Of a DNA stretch of 64,000 bases, positions 35,214 to 43,194 are shown one piece after another. Origin of the DNA: Dyella_B jejuensis (GTDB lineage Bacteria > Pseudomonadota > Gammaproteobacteria > Xanthomonadales > Rhodanobacteraceae); the NCBI RefSeq assembly GCF_044904675.1, contig NZ_JADIKJ010000005.1, forward strand, positions 1 through 64,000, in the 5' to 3' direction. The notes under the pieces were generated by a model, which saw only the letters and a program-made list of their open reading frames with translations, did no database searches and was not told where the DNA came from. Position numbers and translations under genes: made by a program. Position 1 is the stretch's first letter; each line of letters starts with the position of its first letter.

Positions 35214-35219
35214 ATTATA
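35214..35219 (-). promoter_or_regulatory. Perfect -10 element of the TetR gene
   Basis: TATAAT on the minus strand lies 34 nt before the TetR start. A -35-like TTCAGG (35244-35239) is 19 bp away, longer than ideal. The region is A/T-rich, unlike the rest of the window. Confidence 0.5.
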
Positions 35220-35647
35220 CGGGACGGTTTAATTATTTCCTGAATGATACCGAATATTCGTCCTATGTGTGTAACCGCCCCGGAACTGAGGCTTGGCGCC
35301 TCCCATCGTCATTCCCGGCGTCCACTGGCAGCCCGGTTGGCGACCCATGGATACGGCAAATCGATGCTCGCGCGTACCACGCGACTGGACCATGCACGTG
35401 GCGCAAGCGCTCAAACGGCGCTGCGACGCCTGCCTGCCGGCATAGGCCCTGGGGTGCTGCGCAACCATCGGAAAAACGCATAAGTGTCCGCGGACATAGG
35501 CATTTGCATGACTTACGTCAGGTGGTCGCGATGACTTCCGGCACTTCGTGCCAACCACCTGCGACCGCACGCTAACCATTGTCGAAACAGGGTCTAAACA
35601 CTTATCCTTTTTGATCTTTTTTTCGATTCACATAGGCTTGCTTTCAG
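35220..35647. other. Intergenic region with several palindromes
   Basis: No gene is supported in this gap of more than 400 bp between the TetR gene and the pcm-like gene. It contains TGTCCGCGGACA, a perfect 12-bp palindrome (35485-35496), and a stem-loop pair AGGTGGT...ACCACCT enclosing GGCAC-TTC-GTGCC at about 35520-35560. GAGGC-TTG-GCGCCTC lies near 35288-35302. The 3' 60 bp before pcm are T-rich and probably hold its promoter. Confidence 0.4.
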
Positions 35648-36307
35648 ATGGCGATGAACTTCGATCAGGCGCGTCAAAACATGGTTGAGAACCAGGTGCG
35701 TCCCTGGGAGGTGCTGGACGGCCGCGTGCTGGAGGTGCTTGGCCGCATCCGTCGCGAGGATTTCGTCGCGCCTGCGCATCGCCAGCTGGCGTTCGCGGAC
35801 CTGTGCCTGCCGATCGGGCATGGCGAAGTGATGATGAAGCCGATCGTGGAAGGCCGGGTGCTGCAGGCGCTCGACCTGAAGCCTGCAGATAGCGTGCTGG
35901 AAATCGGCACCGGCTCGGGCTTTCTCAGCGCCTGCCTGGGCAATCTCGCCGCGCACGTCACCAGCGTGGATATCCATGCGGATTTCGCCGCTGCCGCCGG
36001 CCAGCGCCTGCAGGCCGCAGGCATCACTAACGTGCAACTGGCTACCGGCGAAGCCGTGAATGGCTGGCAGCCGCAAGGTACGTTCGATGCCGTGGTCATC
36101 ACCGGCGCCGTCTACCGTATTCCCGATCGCTTCCTCGGCTGGCTCAAGCCGGGCGGCCGGTTGTTTGCGGTCCGCGGCGAGTCGCCGGTGCAGCAGGCCT
36201 TGCTGCTGACGCACGAAGGCAATGGCCGCTACCACGAAGAAAACCTGTTCGAGACGGACTTGCCCTATCTCGCCCATGCCGAACCACCCCGTCGTTTCAC
36301 TTTCTGA
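35648..36307 (+). CDS. pcm: Protein-L-isoaspartate O-methyltransferase-like protein
   Basis: A 219-aa SAM-dependent methyltransferase of the PIMT family. The SAM loop is VLEIGTGSGFLSACLGNLAAHVTSVD, and the N-terminus (MVENQVRPWEVLDGRVLEVLGRIRREDFV) and PIGHGEVMMKP match the PIMT-like proteins found next to tolC in xanthomonads. The enzyme repairs or marks isomerised aspartate; whether this shorter branch has that activity is not known. It ends 34 nt before tolC on the same strand, so the two are probably cotranscribed. Confidence 0.85.
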   Translation: MAMNFDQARQNMVENQVRPWEVLDGRVLEVLGRIRREDFVAPAHRQLAFADLCLPIGHGEVMMKPIVEGRVLQALDLKPADSVLEIGTGSGFLSACLGNLAAHVTSVDIHADFAAAAGQRLQAAGITNVQLATGEAVNGWQPQGTFDAVVITGAVYRIPDRFLGWLKPGGRLFAVRGESPVQQALLLTHEGNGRYHEENLFETDLPYLAHAEPPRRFTF

Positions 36308-36341
36308 TTCCGTTACCGATCCCCGACCACGAGGCGAACCC

Positions 36342-37679
36342 ATGCGCTTGAAGCTTCTGACCCTTGCCCTGACCCTGGCCGCAGTTTCCCTGCCCAGCCA
36401 CGGCGAGGATTTGCTGGATGCATACCGTCAGGCGCGTGCGAACGACCCTGTACTGGCGCAAGCCGACGCTACCCGCCTGGCGGTCCACGAAGGCATTCCG
36501 CAGGCGCGCGCGCTGTTGCTGCCGCAGATCAGTGGCACCATGAGCCTGCAGCAGCAGAGCGGCGTTGACGCTTCCAATGAAGGGTACGCATCTCCCACGC
36601 TGAATCCAGGTCATATACGCACCCGCTCGGTTGGCGTAGAGCTGGACCAGACCATCCTCAACCTGGCCGATATTGCCAACTTGCAGGCCGCGCACTCGAC
36701 CGCGGATGCGCAGGAACAGACCTACCAGGCCGCGGCCCAGGATCTTTTCGTCCGCGTTGCCACGGCGTACTTCACCATCCTCAACGATGAGGACCAGCTG
36801 ACCTACGCCAAGGCCAACGAAGAAGCCTACCGGGTCACCTACGACCAGGCCGAGCAGCAGTACAAGGTGGGCATTGCCGCCGTGACCAACGTCTACCAGG
36901 CCAAATCGTTCTACGAGTCGGCCAAGGCCACCACCATCAGTACCGAAAACACCCTGGCCAACGATCGCCAGGCGCTGACCGTCATCACTGGCAAGCCGGT
37001 CGGCGAACTCAAGAAGCTACGGCCCGACTTGCCGATGGACGCACCCGTACCGGCCGATCCCCAGGCTTGGGTGGATAGCTCGCTCAAGAACAATCCGGAC
37101 ATCCTTGCGGCGCAATTCTCGGTCGATTCGGCCGAACACAGCATCAATGCCGCGCGCGCCGGCCACTTGCCGACGATCACGGCCAGCCTGAGCCGCGCCA
37201 AGAGCAGCAGCTGGCTGGAAAACGGCAGTTACAACGTCATCGGCAACGGCCGCTACGGCAATACCATCGGCGTGACGCTCTCGGTGCCGATCTTCTCCGG
37301 TGGCGCCATCCAGTCGCGGGTCCGCCAGTCGATCTACCAGCGCGACGAGGCGCAGGACTCCCTGGAATCCACGCGCCGTGCGACCGCCCAGAACACCTTG
37401 AACTACTACAACTCGGTCATGGCCGGCATCAGCGAAGTGGAATCGGGCAAAGCCGCCGTGGACGCCGGGCAAAAGTCATTGGACGCGACCAAGGCCGGTT
37501 TCCAGGTCGGCACGCAGATCATGCTGGACGTGTTGACCGCCATCCAGACGCTTACCCAGGCGGAAAGCACCTATTCGGTGGCACGCCATCAGCTGGTGCT
37601 CAATCGTCTTTTGCTGAGGCAATCGGCCGGCACGATCGACTACAAAGACCTCGAATACGCAAATTCACTGTTGCAGTAA
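36342..37679 (+). CDS. tolC: TolC-family outer-membrane efflux channel
   Basis: A 445-aa outer-membrane protein that forms the exit duct for type I secretion and tripartite drug pumps. The start at 36342 has GAGG upstream and yields a signal peptide (MRLKLLTLALTLAAVSLPSHG). The mature protein opens with EDLLDAYRQARANDPVLAQA, the TolC hallmark. Two structural repeats follow, with long helices (AKANEEAYRVTYDQAEQQYKVG and the second KSLDATKAGFQVG) and a C-terminal beta region. VPIFSGGAIQSRVRQS is conserved. Its inner-membrane partners are not in the window. A strong bidirectional terminator separates it from waaA. Confidence 0.95.
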   Translation: MRLKLLTLALTLAAVSLPSHGEDLLDAYRQARANDPVLAQADATRLAVHEGIPQARALLLPQISGTMSLQQQSGVDASNEGYASPTLNPGHIRTRSVGVELDQTILNLADIANLQAAHSTADAQEQTYQAAAQDLFVRVATAYFTILNDEDQLTYAKANEEAYRVTYDQAEQQYKVGIAAVTNVYQAKSFYESAKATTISTENTLANDRQALTVITGKPVGELKKLRPDLPMDAPVPADPQAWVDSSLKNNPDILAAQFSVDSAEHSINAARAGHLPTITASLSRAKSSSWLENGSYNVIGNGRYGNTIGVTLSVPIFSGGAIQSRVRQSIYQRDEAQDSLESTRRATAQNTLNYYNSVMAGISEVESGKAAVDAGQKSLDATKAGFQVGTQIMLDVLTAIQTLTQAESTYSVARHQLVLNRLLLRQSAGTIDYKDLEYANSLLQ

Positions 37680-37696
37680 TTCACGCTACAGGATCA

Positions 37697-37728
37697 AAAA
37701 AAAGGCCGGGATTTTCCCGGCCTTTTTC
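37697..37728. terminator. Bidirectional rho-independent terminator between tolC and waaA
   Basis: AAAAAGGCCGGG and CCCGGCCTTTTT pair perfectly around ATTTT, with A-run before and T-run after. It serves tolC (plus) and waaA (minus), which converge here. Confidence 0.95.
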
Positions 37729-37751
37729 GTGACTCGCGGCTTCCCGGGCGT

Positions 37752-39017
37752 TCATTCCTGCAGCATGCGATCGATCAGTTTCATCACCCTGCCCACCGCG
37801 CCGCGCTCGCTGTCGAACACTACCCTCGCCTGCCGCCCCATTTGCTTGCAGCGGGCTTCGTCCTGCAACAGCTCGAGTACCTCCGCGCCCAGCACATCGT
37901 TCTGCAGCACCCGCTTGGCGCCGCCGCCGCGGATCAGGGTCAGGGTAATTTCCTCGAAGTTGAAGGTATGCGGCCCGACCAGCACCGGCCGGGCCAAGGC
38001 CGCCGGCTCGAGTACGTTATGGCCGCCGATCGGCACCAGGCTGCCGCCTACGAACGCAAGATGGGAAGCTGCGAAAAATGGCATCAGTTCGCCCATCGTA
38101 TCGATCAGGAAAACCTGATGCGATTCGCCGGGAATGCAATCCGCGCTGCGGGTTGCCATCGTAAATCCCAGGCTGCGCACGGAATGCTCGACCACGCGAA
38201 AGCGTTCGGGATGACGCGGAGCAATCAGCAACAAGGCATCGGGCAGTCGCTTGAGTACTTCCAGATGCGCTTCCAGCACCGCCAGCTCTTCGCCTTCATG
38301 GGTGCTGGCGGCGATCCATACCGGCCGCAGGCGTCCCCATTGCTCGCGGAAAACTTCACCGCCTTCCACGGCGCCCATCGGCACCGGCATATCGAACTTG
38401 AGATTGCCACTTACGGTAACGATGGCCGGATCGGCGCCCAGCAGCCGGTAGCGCGCCGCATCCGTGCGCGACTGCGCGGCGATTTGCCGAACGCAGCGCA
38501 AAGCCGAACGTAGCAGTGCACGCATCGGCGCATAACCGCGCAGCGACCGACCGGACAGGCGCGCGTTGACGATCATCAGCGGAATGCCGCGTCGATAGCA
38601 GCCGAAATACAGGTTCGGCCAGATCTCCGTTTCCACGATCAGCGCCAGCCGCGGCCGTACCTGCGTCAGGAAGCGATGTACCGAAAAGGGCAAGTCATAC
38701 GGCAAATACACATGGAACACGCTGTCGCCGAACAGCTGCTGCACCCGTGCCGAGCCGGTCGGCGTCACGGTCGTGACCACCAGCGGAGCGTTCGGATAAT
38801 CCTCGCGCAGTGCCTTGATCAAGGGCTCGGCGGCATTCACTTCGCCCACCGATACGGCATGCACCCAGATACTGCCGCGCAGATCAGGCGCCTTGAAAAT
38901 ACCGAAGCGCTCCGGCCATCGCTGGTGATAATTGCCATAGCGCATGCCGCGCGTCAGCAGCCGCATCACGATGATCGGCGTGGCGAGATACATCAGGATC
39001 GTATACAGATAGCGCAA
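37752..39017 (-). CDS. waaA: 3-deoxy-D-manno-octulosonic acid transferase
   Basis: A 421-aa inner-membrane-associated glycosyltransferase (KdtA) that adds Kdo to lipid IVA. The N-terminal anchor is RYLYTILMYLATPIIVMRLL. SVGEVNAAEPLIKAL holds the catalytic glutamate. TTVTPTGSARVQQL, ETEIWPNL, NARLSGRSL, GGSLVPIGGHNVLEPA and VGPHTFNF are the CMP-Kdo-site motifs. Conservation begins at a TTG (39017), with AGGA 7 nt upstream; the long upstream frame is spurious. It is divergent from lpxL and convergent with tolC. Confidence 0.95.
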   Translation of the reverse strand: MRYLYTILMYLATPIIVMRLLTRGMRYGNYHQRWPERFGIFKAPDLRGSIWVHAVSVGEVNAAEPLIKALREDYPNAPLVVTTVTPTGSARVQQLFGDSVFHVYLPYDLPFSVHRFLTQVRPRLALIVETEIWPNLYFGCYRRGIPLMIVNARLSGRSLRGYAPMRALLRSALRCVRQIAAQSRTDAARYRLLGADPAIVTVSGNLKFDMPVPMGAVEGGEVFREQWGRLRPVWIAASTHEGEELAVLEAHLEVLKRLPDALLLIAPRHPERFRVVEHSVRSLGFTMATRSADCIPGESHQVFLIDTMGELMPFFAASHLAFVGGSLVPIGGHNVLEPAALARPVLVGPHTFNFEEITLTLIRGGGAKRVLQNDVLGAEVLELLQDEARCKQMGRQARVVFDSERGAVGRVMKLIDRMLQE

Positions 39018-39119
39018 TGGACATTCCTGCCTGGGACGCGAAAGTATAAAGGGCGCCGCCCATCGCCTGTGGAGGTGGACAGGCCGCGCCGCCATGATCC
39101 GCCATGCGTTCCCTGCCGG

Positions 39120-39125
39120 TACAAT
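39120..39125 (+). promoter_or_regulatory. -10-like element just before lpxL, possible leaderless start
   Basis: TACAAT lies 7 nt before the ATG at 39133. Transcription would begin at or within a base of the start codon, which fits a leaderless mRNA. There is no Shine-Dalgarno sequence. No good -35 is seen, so this is tentative. Confidence 0.35.
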
Positions 39126-39132
39126 GCGCCGG

Positions 39133-40059
39133 ATGCCCGGAACGCCCCGCCCTGTCTTTACCCGCTCGCTGCTCTCGCCACGCCTCTGGCCCGCGTGGAT
39201 CGGCGTGGGCGTGATGAAGCTGATCGCCATGCTGCCGTTCGCGGCACTGATGGCGATCGGCCGTGCCCTGGGCGCGGCGATCGAACGCTTTCCCTCGCCA
39301 CGGCGCCAGGTCGCCGCCACCAATATCGCGCTGTGCTTTCCCGAACTGGACGCCGCGGCACAGGCGCGGCTGGTCGACGCGCACTTGCGCGATATCGGCA
39401 TGATGCTGATCGAATTTGCGCTCGGCTGGATGGGCTCCGACCGCGCCATCGCGAAAATTCCGGTGCAATTTGCAGGGCTCGAGCACCTGCAGGCCGCACA
39501 CGCCGAGGGACGCGGCGTCTTGCTGGTCGGCGGACATTTCTCGCACCTGGAACTGTGCGCACGGCTGGTTTCGCAACGCATCCGCATCGCCGGCATGTAC
39601 CGTCGCATGGATAACCCGGTGTTCGAATGGACGGTACTGCGTGCACGCCTGGGCTATGCGCGAGCGATGTTCGACAAGGACGATATCCGCGGCACGGTCA
39701 AGTATCTGCGCAGCGGCGGCACGCTCTGGTACGCACCCGACCAGGATATGCGCAGCAAGGACAATGCCTTCGTGCCTTTCTTTGGCGTCACCGCGGCCAC
39801 CATTACCGGCACGCATCACCTGGCGCGGATGTCGCGCTCGGCGGTCATTCCGTTCTTCCATCGACGGCTACCTGGCGCCCAGGGCTATGTGTTGCGCCTG
39901 GGCGCTCCGCTGGAAAACCTGCCCAGCGGCAACGCCGAAGCCGATACGGCGCGCATTAATCTTTGCATCGAGGACATGGTGCGCGAAGCGCCGGAGCAAT
40001 ACCTGTGGGTGCACAAGCGTTTCAAGACGCAGCCACCAGGAACTCCCCCGATCTATTAG
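39133..40059 (+). CDS. lpxL: Lipid A biosynthesis lauroyl acyltransferase
   Basis: A 308-aa inner-membrane acyltransferase of the LpxL/HtrB family that adds a secondary acyl chain to Kdo2-lipid IVA. The N-terminus (FTRSLLSPRLWPAWIGVGVMKLI) matches E. coli LpxL. The catalytic H-x4-E motif is GHFSHLEL. NIALCFPELD, YRRMDNP, WYAPDQDM and FFGVTAATITGTHHLAR are conserved. The start chosen is the ATG at 39133, where family similarity starts; two upstream in-frame ATGs lack similarity. Divergent from waaA, the enzyme that acts just before it. A 272-bp nested-palindrome element begins at its stop codon. Confidence 0.93.
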   Translation: MPGTPRPVFTRSLLSPRLWPAWIGVGVMKLIAMLPFAALMAIGRALGAAIERFPSPRRQVAATNIALCFPELDAAAQARLVDAHLRDIGMMLIEFALGWMGSDRAIAKIPVQFAGLEHLQAAHAEGRGVLLVGGHFSHLELCARLVSQRIRIAGMYRRMDNPVFEWTVLRARLGYARAMFDKDDIRGTVKYLRSGGTLWYAPDQDMRSKDNAFVPFFGVTAATITGTHHLARMSRSAVIPFFHRRLPGAQGYVLRLGAPLENLPSGNAEADTARINLCIEDMVREAPEQYLWVHKRFKTQPPGTPPIY

Positions 40060-40331
40060 GGCCTGTCCACACTATTCGCGTGGCCCGCGCCGGGGGGGTT
40101 GTTTGCTCGCCAGGCAAGAAAGAACAAGGGCGTGTACTTTCGTACACGACCGAATGACGACGCCCTCTGGTGGGCAACAAACATGGCCCTTCGGATTGGC
40201 GTTGCGTGGCCGCCATGCGGCAGCGCACGACTTGCCACGCCAAGCCTGCGCCGCGCATTACGGCCTGGCACCCACCCAACGCTAACGCGGGTTACGCGAA
40301 TAGTGCGAACGGGCGCTTGCCTCGACAGGCC
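40060..40331. repeat. 272-bp intergenic element of nested inverted repeats (second of its kind)
   Basis: The ends are GGCCTGTC (40060-40067) and GACAGGCC (40324-40331). Next to them are CACTATTCGCGT (40070-40081) and its complement (40294-40305), both followed by CCCGCG. The right arm carries about 16 nt missing from the left. Inside are two hairpins. The first joins AGGGCGT (about 40127) with ACGCCCT and encloses CGTGTAC-TTTC-GTACACG; the second joins TTGGCGT (about 40197) with ACGCCAA and encloses GCCGC-CAT-GCGGC. No ORF or transposase is present. The plan, an outer stem plus two inner double hairpins, is the same as at 12689-12980, though the sequences differ. Confidence 0.7.
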
Positions 40332-40478
40332 AACGACAGCCTTGCCCGGTAGATAGCACGCTGGCTTTTTGCTCGCGCCTGTCTCCATGCCCAACCACCG
40401 CCCATCCCGCCGGTCAACACGCCGCCCGGCAACGTCGATTGCCGCAAGCTTCCGTGCGCAGCCGGCAGGACGTGCCGC
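40332..40478. other. Gap between the nested-repeat element and the deacetylase gene
   Basis: Nothing recognisable as a gene. It must hold the promoter of the deacetylase-GT4 pair. No clear -35/-10 pair is seen. Confidence 0.3.
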
Positions 40479-41255
40479 ATGAGTCCGAGCGAAAAGTCCA
40501 GGGCGCATGCCTGCCCGATTTTCATGTACCACAACATCGCCCGGGCGCCGCGCAACCTGCGGCGCTGGCGCAGCCTGTACGTGAGTCCGGGCGCCTTCGC
40601 ACGGCAGATGTGGTTGCTCGCGCGATGGGGTTACACCGGCCTGTCGATGAACGATGCCATGCCTTACCTGCGCGGCGAACGGCACGGGCGCATCGCCGTG
40701 ATCACGCTGGACGATGGCTACGTCGACAACCTGGAGTCCGCGCTACCGATCCTGCAACGCCACGGCTTCACGGCCACCTGTTACGTGGTCAGCGGCGGCA
40801 TCGGCCGCTGCAACAGCTGGGACGCGGAAAAGCTTGGTATCGAAAAGCCGCTGATGAATGCCGCGCAATTGCGCGCATGGCACGACGGCGGCATGGAAGT
40901 CGGTGCGCATACTCGCAGCCATCCGCGCCTGACCCAATGCAGCGACGCGCAACTGCGCGACGAGATCGCCGGCAGCAAGACGGAACTGGAAGATCAGCTC
41001 GGCGCGCCTGTCACCCAATTTTGCTATCCCTACGGCGACATGGACGACCGCGTGGCCGCATTCACCCAGGCATCGGGCTATGCCGCCGCGACCACCACCC
41101 AGCGCGGTCGCGCGACGGCCGGCATGGATTTGTGGCGGCTGCCGCGCGTACAGGTTGCGCGACACCATGTGTTGCCGCAGTTCGCCATGCGCGCTTTCAC
41201 CGACTATGAAAACAGGCGTCACGAACATCGACGTCGAGCGAGCGTTCACGGATGA
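40479..41255 (+). CDS. Polysaccharide deacetylase (NodB-like)
   Basis: A 258-aa carbohydrate esterase family 4-type protein. IFMYHNIA starts the fold, ITLDDGYVDNLESALPIL carries the metal/base aspartates, and GAHTRSHPRLTQCSDAQL gives the H-x3-H metal ligands. FCYPYGDMDDRV is the product-site loop. The protein has no signal peptide, suggesting a cytoplasmic or membrane-associated role on LPS core or lipid-linked sugars. The ATG of the following glycosyltransferase overlaps its stop (ATGA), so the two are translationally coupled. The exact sugar is unknown. Confidence 0.88.
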   Translation: MSPSEKSRAHACPIFMYHNIARAPRNLRRWRSLYVSPGAFARQMWLLARWGYTGLSMNDAMPYLRGERHGRIAVITLDDGYVDNLESALPILQRHGFTATCYVVSGGIGRCNSWDAEKLGIEKPLMNAAQLRAWHDGGMEVGAHTRSHPRLTQCSDAQLRDEIAGSKTELEDQLGAPVTQFCYPYGDMDDRVAAFTQASGYAAATTTQRGRATAGMDLWRLPRVQVARHHVLPQFAMRAFTDYENRRHEHRRRASVHG

Positions 41256-42328
41256 AATTCCTTTTTGTCGGCACCAACCCGGAAAACACCGGGGCGGCCA
41301 CGCACTTCGTGGCACTCGCCCAGGCCATGGTCGAAGCGGGCCATCAAGTCAGCGCGGTGGTCTTTCCAGATGGACTGATTGCCCATAGCCTGGCTCATTC
41401 GGGCGTGCGTCTGTATCCGGCCAAGTTCCGCAACGTGTTCGACCTGCGCGGTTATCGCGCCACCTTCAAGGCCGCGCGCGAGCTTCGCCCGGATTGGCTG
41501 GTCGGCAATTTCGGCAAGGAATATTGGCCGTTGATCCTGATCGGTCGCCTGCTGGGCATTCCGGTAGCCCTGTTCCGGCATCGCACTCCGGCGATGAGCC
41601 GGATCTCCGGCTATCTGCTGCCCCGCCTGGCGCAACGTTTTTTTGCCGTGTCCCAGCATGCCCGCCAGGCCTATCTCGATCGCGGCGTGCCGGCGCAACT
41701 CGTCCGCGTGCTGTACAACCCGGTGAACATGAATTTGTGCCGGCCCGATGCACAGCGGCGCAACGCAATCCTGCATCGGCTCGGCATGCCGCGGGATGTG
41801 ATCGTGCTTGGCTACTTTGGCCGTATCCATGGCAGCAAGGGCATCCATACGCTGCTCGAAGCGATGGACGGCGCGATGGCGCAGGAACCGCGACTGCATT
41901 GCATGTGGCTTGGCCACGGTCCGGACTCACAGGCACTGGGCGAACGCATCGAAGCGGGACCGTTCGCACACCGCCATCACATGCTGGGCTGGATCGACGA
42001 GGTGCATCCCTACTACAGCGCCATCTCGATGCTGGCCTTTCCGTCGATCGCTACCGAAACCTTCGGGCGTGTATCCGTCGAAGCGCAGGCAGCTGGCGCA
42101 CCGGTACTCGGCAGCGACATCGGTGGCATTCCCGAAACGCTTTCGCCTGGGGTTACCGGTCTGCTATTGCCGCCCGGCGACGTCGCCGCATGGCGCGACG
42201 CGATCCTGCGCTTGTGCGATGCTCAAGTGCGTGAGCCGATGGGCGTCGCGGCGCGCGATTTCGTCGACAGTCACTTCAGCACGCGCGTGATCGCGAGCGA
42301 GTTTGTACGCTTGCTCGGAAATGGCTGA
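41252..42328 (+). CDS. Glycosyltransferase family 4
   Basis: A 358-aa GT-B retaining glycosyltransferase. The N-terminal domain begins KFLFVGTNPENTGAATHFVALAQAM. The C-terminal nucleotide-sugar domain has GYFGRIHGSKGIHTLLEAM, GHGPDS, MLGWIDEVHPYYSAISMLAFPS and the E-x7-E motif region TETFGRVSVEAQAAGAPVLG. It overlaps the deacetylase gene by 4 bp and converges on the minus-strand GT2 gene. Its context, with waaA, lpxL and a ligase-like gene, suggests LPS core assembly. The acceptor and donor are not predictable. Confidence 0.9.
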   Translation: MKFLFVGTNPENTGAATHFVALAQAMVEAGHQVSAVVFPDGLIAHSLAHSGVRLYPAKFRNVFDLRGYRATFKAARELRPDWLVGNFGKEYWPLILIGRLLGIPVALFRHRTPAMSRISGYLLPRLAQRFFAVSQHARQAYLDRGVPAQLVRVLYNPVNMNLCRPDAQRRNAILHRLGMPRDVIVLGYFGRIHGSKGIHTLLEAMDGAMAQEPRLHCMWLGHGPDSQALGERIEAGPFAHRHHMLGWIDEVHPYYSAISMLAFPSIATETFGRVSVEAQAAGAPVLGSDIGGIPETLSPGVTGLLLPPGDVAAWRDAILRLCDAQVREPMGVAARDFVDSHFSTRVIASEFVRLLGNG

Positions 42329-42408
42329 CCGCTCACTCCATTGAGAAGGCTGGCGGCCGTGCGCAACCTTGCAACAATGCGACTTGGCCGCGGATGCACC
42401 CCTCCTCA

Positions 42409-43194
42409 TCAATCCTCTCCTCGGAGCGAAGAGGAGGCCGGCCCTTTCGCCCTGCGCGCTTCGTGCAATTTGGCGTACTTGAGGAATACATAGAAGGCGC
42501 CGAGCACGCTGGCAATAAACCCCGCCCAGCCGCTGAGGAAATAGCGCTTCAGCACGAACTGGCGCAGGAAAAACAACGGCGGGTAGATCACCATGCGCAC
42601 ACCGGTAAAACGCTGCCCGCGACGCAGTTTGTGCGCCACCATGCCGCTGCTGTAGCGATTGATCTTTTCCACGCGCGCGGCCACCTCGCCATCGCCGTTA
42701 TTGATGAAGTCCGCGCCCCACAACGTTTTGACCGGCCCCTTGACCTCGACGGCGGCGTGCACCTCCACGTCGTTCATGCCGCCGCGCTGGCGATTGAACA
42801 ACCGCAGGTGGCCATTGCGATGGCTCCACCGATGCTGCACGGTCCAGAACATGCGCTCCCGCCTCGGCAGGCGGAAGCCGGCATGCGAAGGATCGTCGAG
42901 CGCACGCTCGATGATGGCGCGGGTACCGGGCGAGAGTATTTCGTCCGCGTCGAGGTTCAGGATCCAGTCGTTGCGCGCCAGCTCATAGGCGCGCTGTTTC
43001 TGCGGGCCGTAATCGTCGAACGGATGCACTTCCACCCGCGCGCCATGCGTGCGCGCGATCGCCACCGTGCTGTCGGTGGAACCGGAATCGAGCACGATGA
43101 TCTCGTCGGCCCAATCCACTTCGCGCAGGCAGGCATCCAGCGTGTCGGCATTGTTGTAGGTGATCAGCACGACCGAAAGCGGTTCACGCGCCAT
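42409..43194 (-). CDS. Glycosyltransferase family 2, WaaE-like
   Basis: A 261-aa inverting GT-A enzyme. SVVLITYNNADTLDACL is the nucleotide-binding start, VLDSGSTDSTVAIA follows, and the D-x-D metal motif is in LNLDADEIL. RNGHLRLFNRQRG, W-G-A-D-F and a C-terminal hydrophobic stretch (PPLFFLRQFVLKRYFL, GFIASVLGAFYVF) match the lipopolysaccharide-core WaaE/KdtX group. The ATG at 43194 is chosen for similarity and the GGAG about 8 nt before it. The gene overlaps the ligase-like gene end by 11 bp and is the last gene of the minus-strand sugar unit. Confidence 0.9.
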   Translation of the reverse strand: MAREPLSVVLITYNNADTLDACLREVDWADEIIVLDSGSTDSTVAIARTHGARVEVHPFDDYGPQKQRAYELARNDWILNLDADEILSPGTRAIIERALDDPSHAGFRLPRRERMFWTVQHRWSHRNGHLRLFNRQRGGMNDVEVHAAVEVKGPVKTLWGADFINNGDGEVAARVEKINRYSSGMVAHKLRRGQRFTGVRMVIYPPLFFLRQFVLKRYFLSGWAGFIASVLGAFYVFLKYAKLHEARRAKGPASSSLRGED

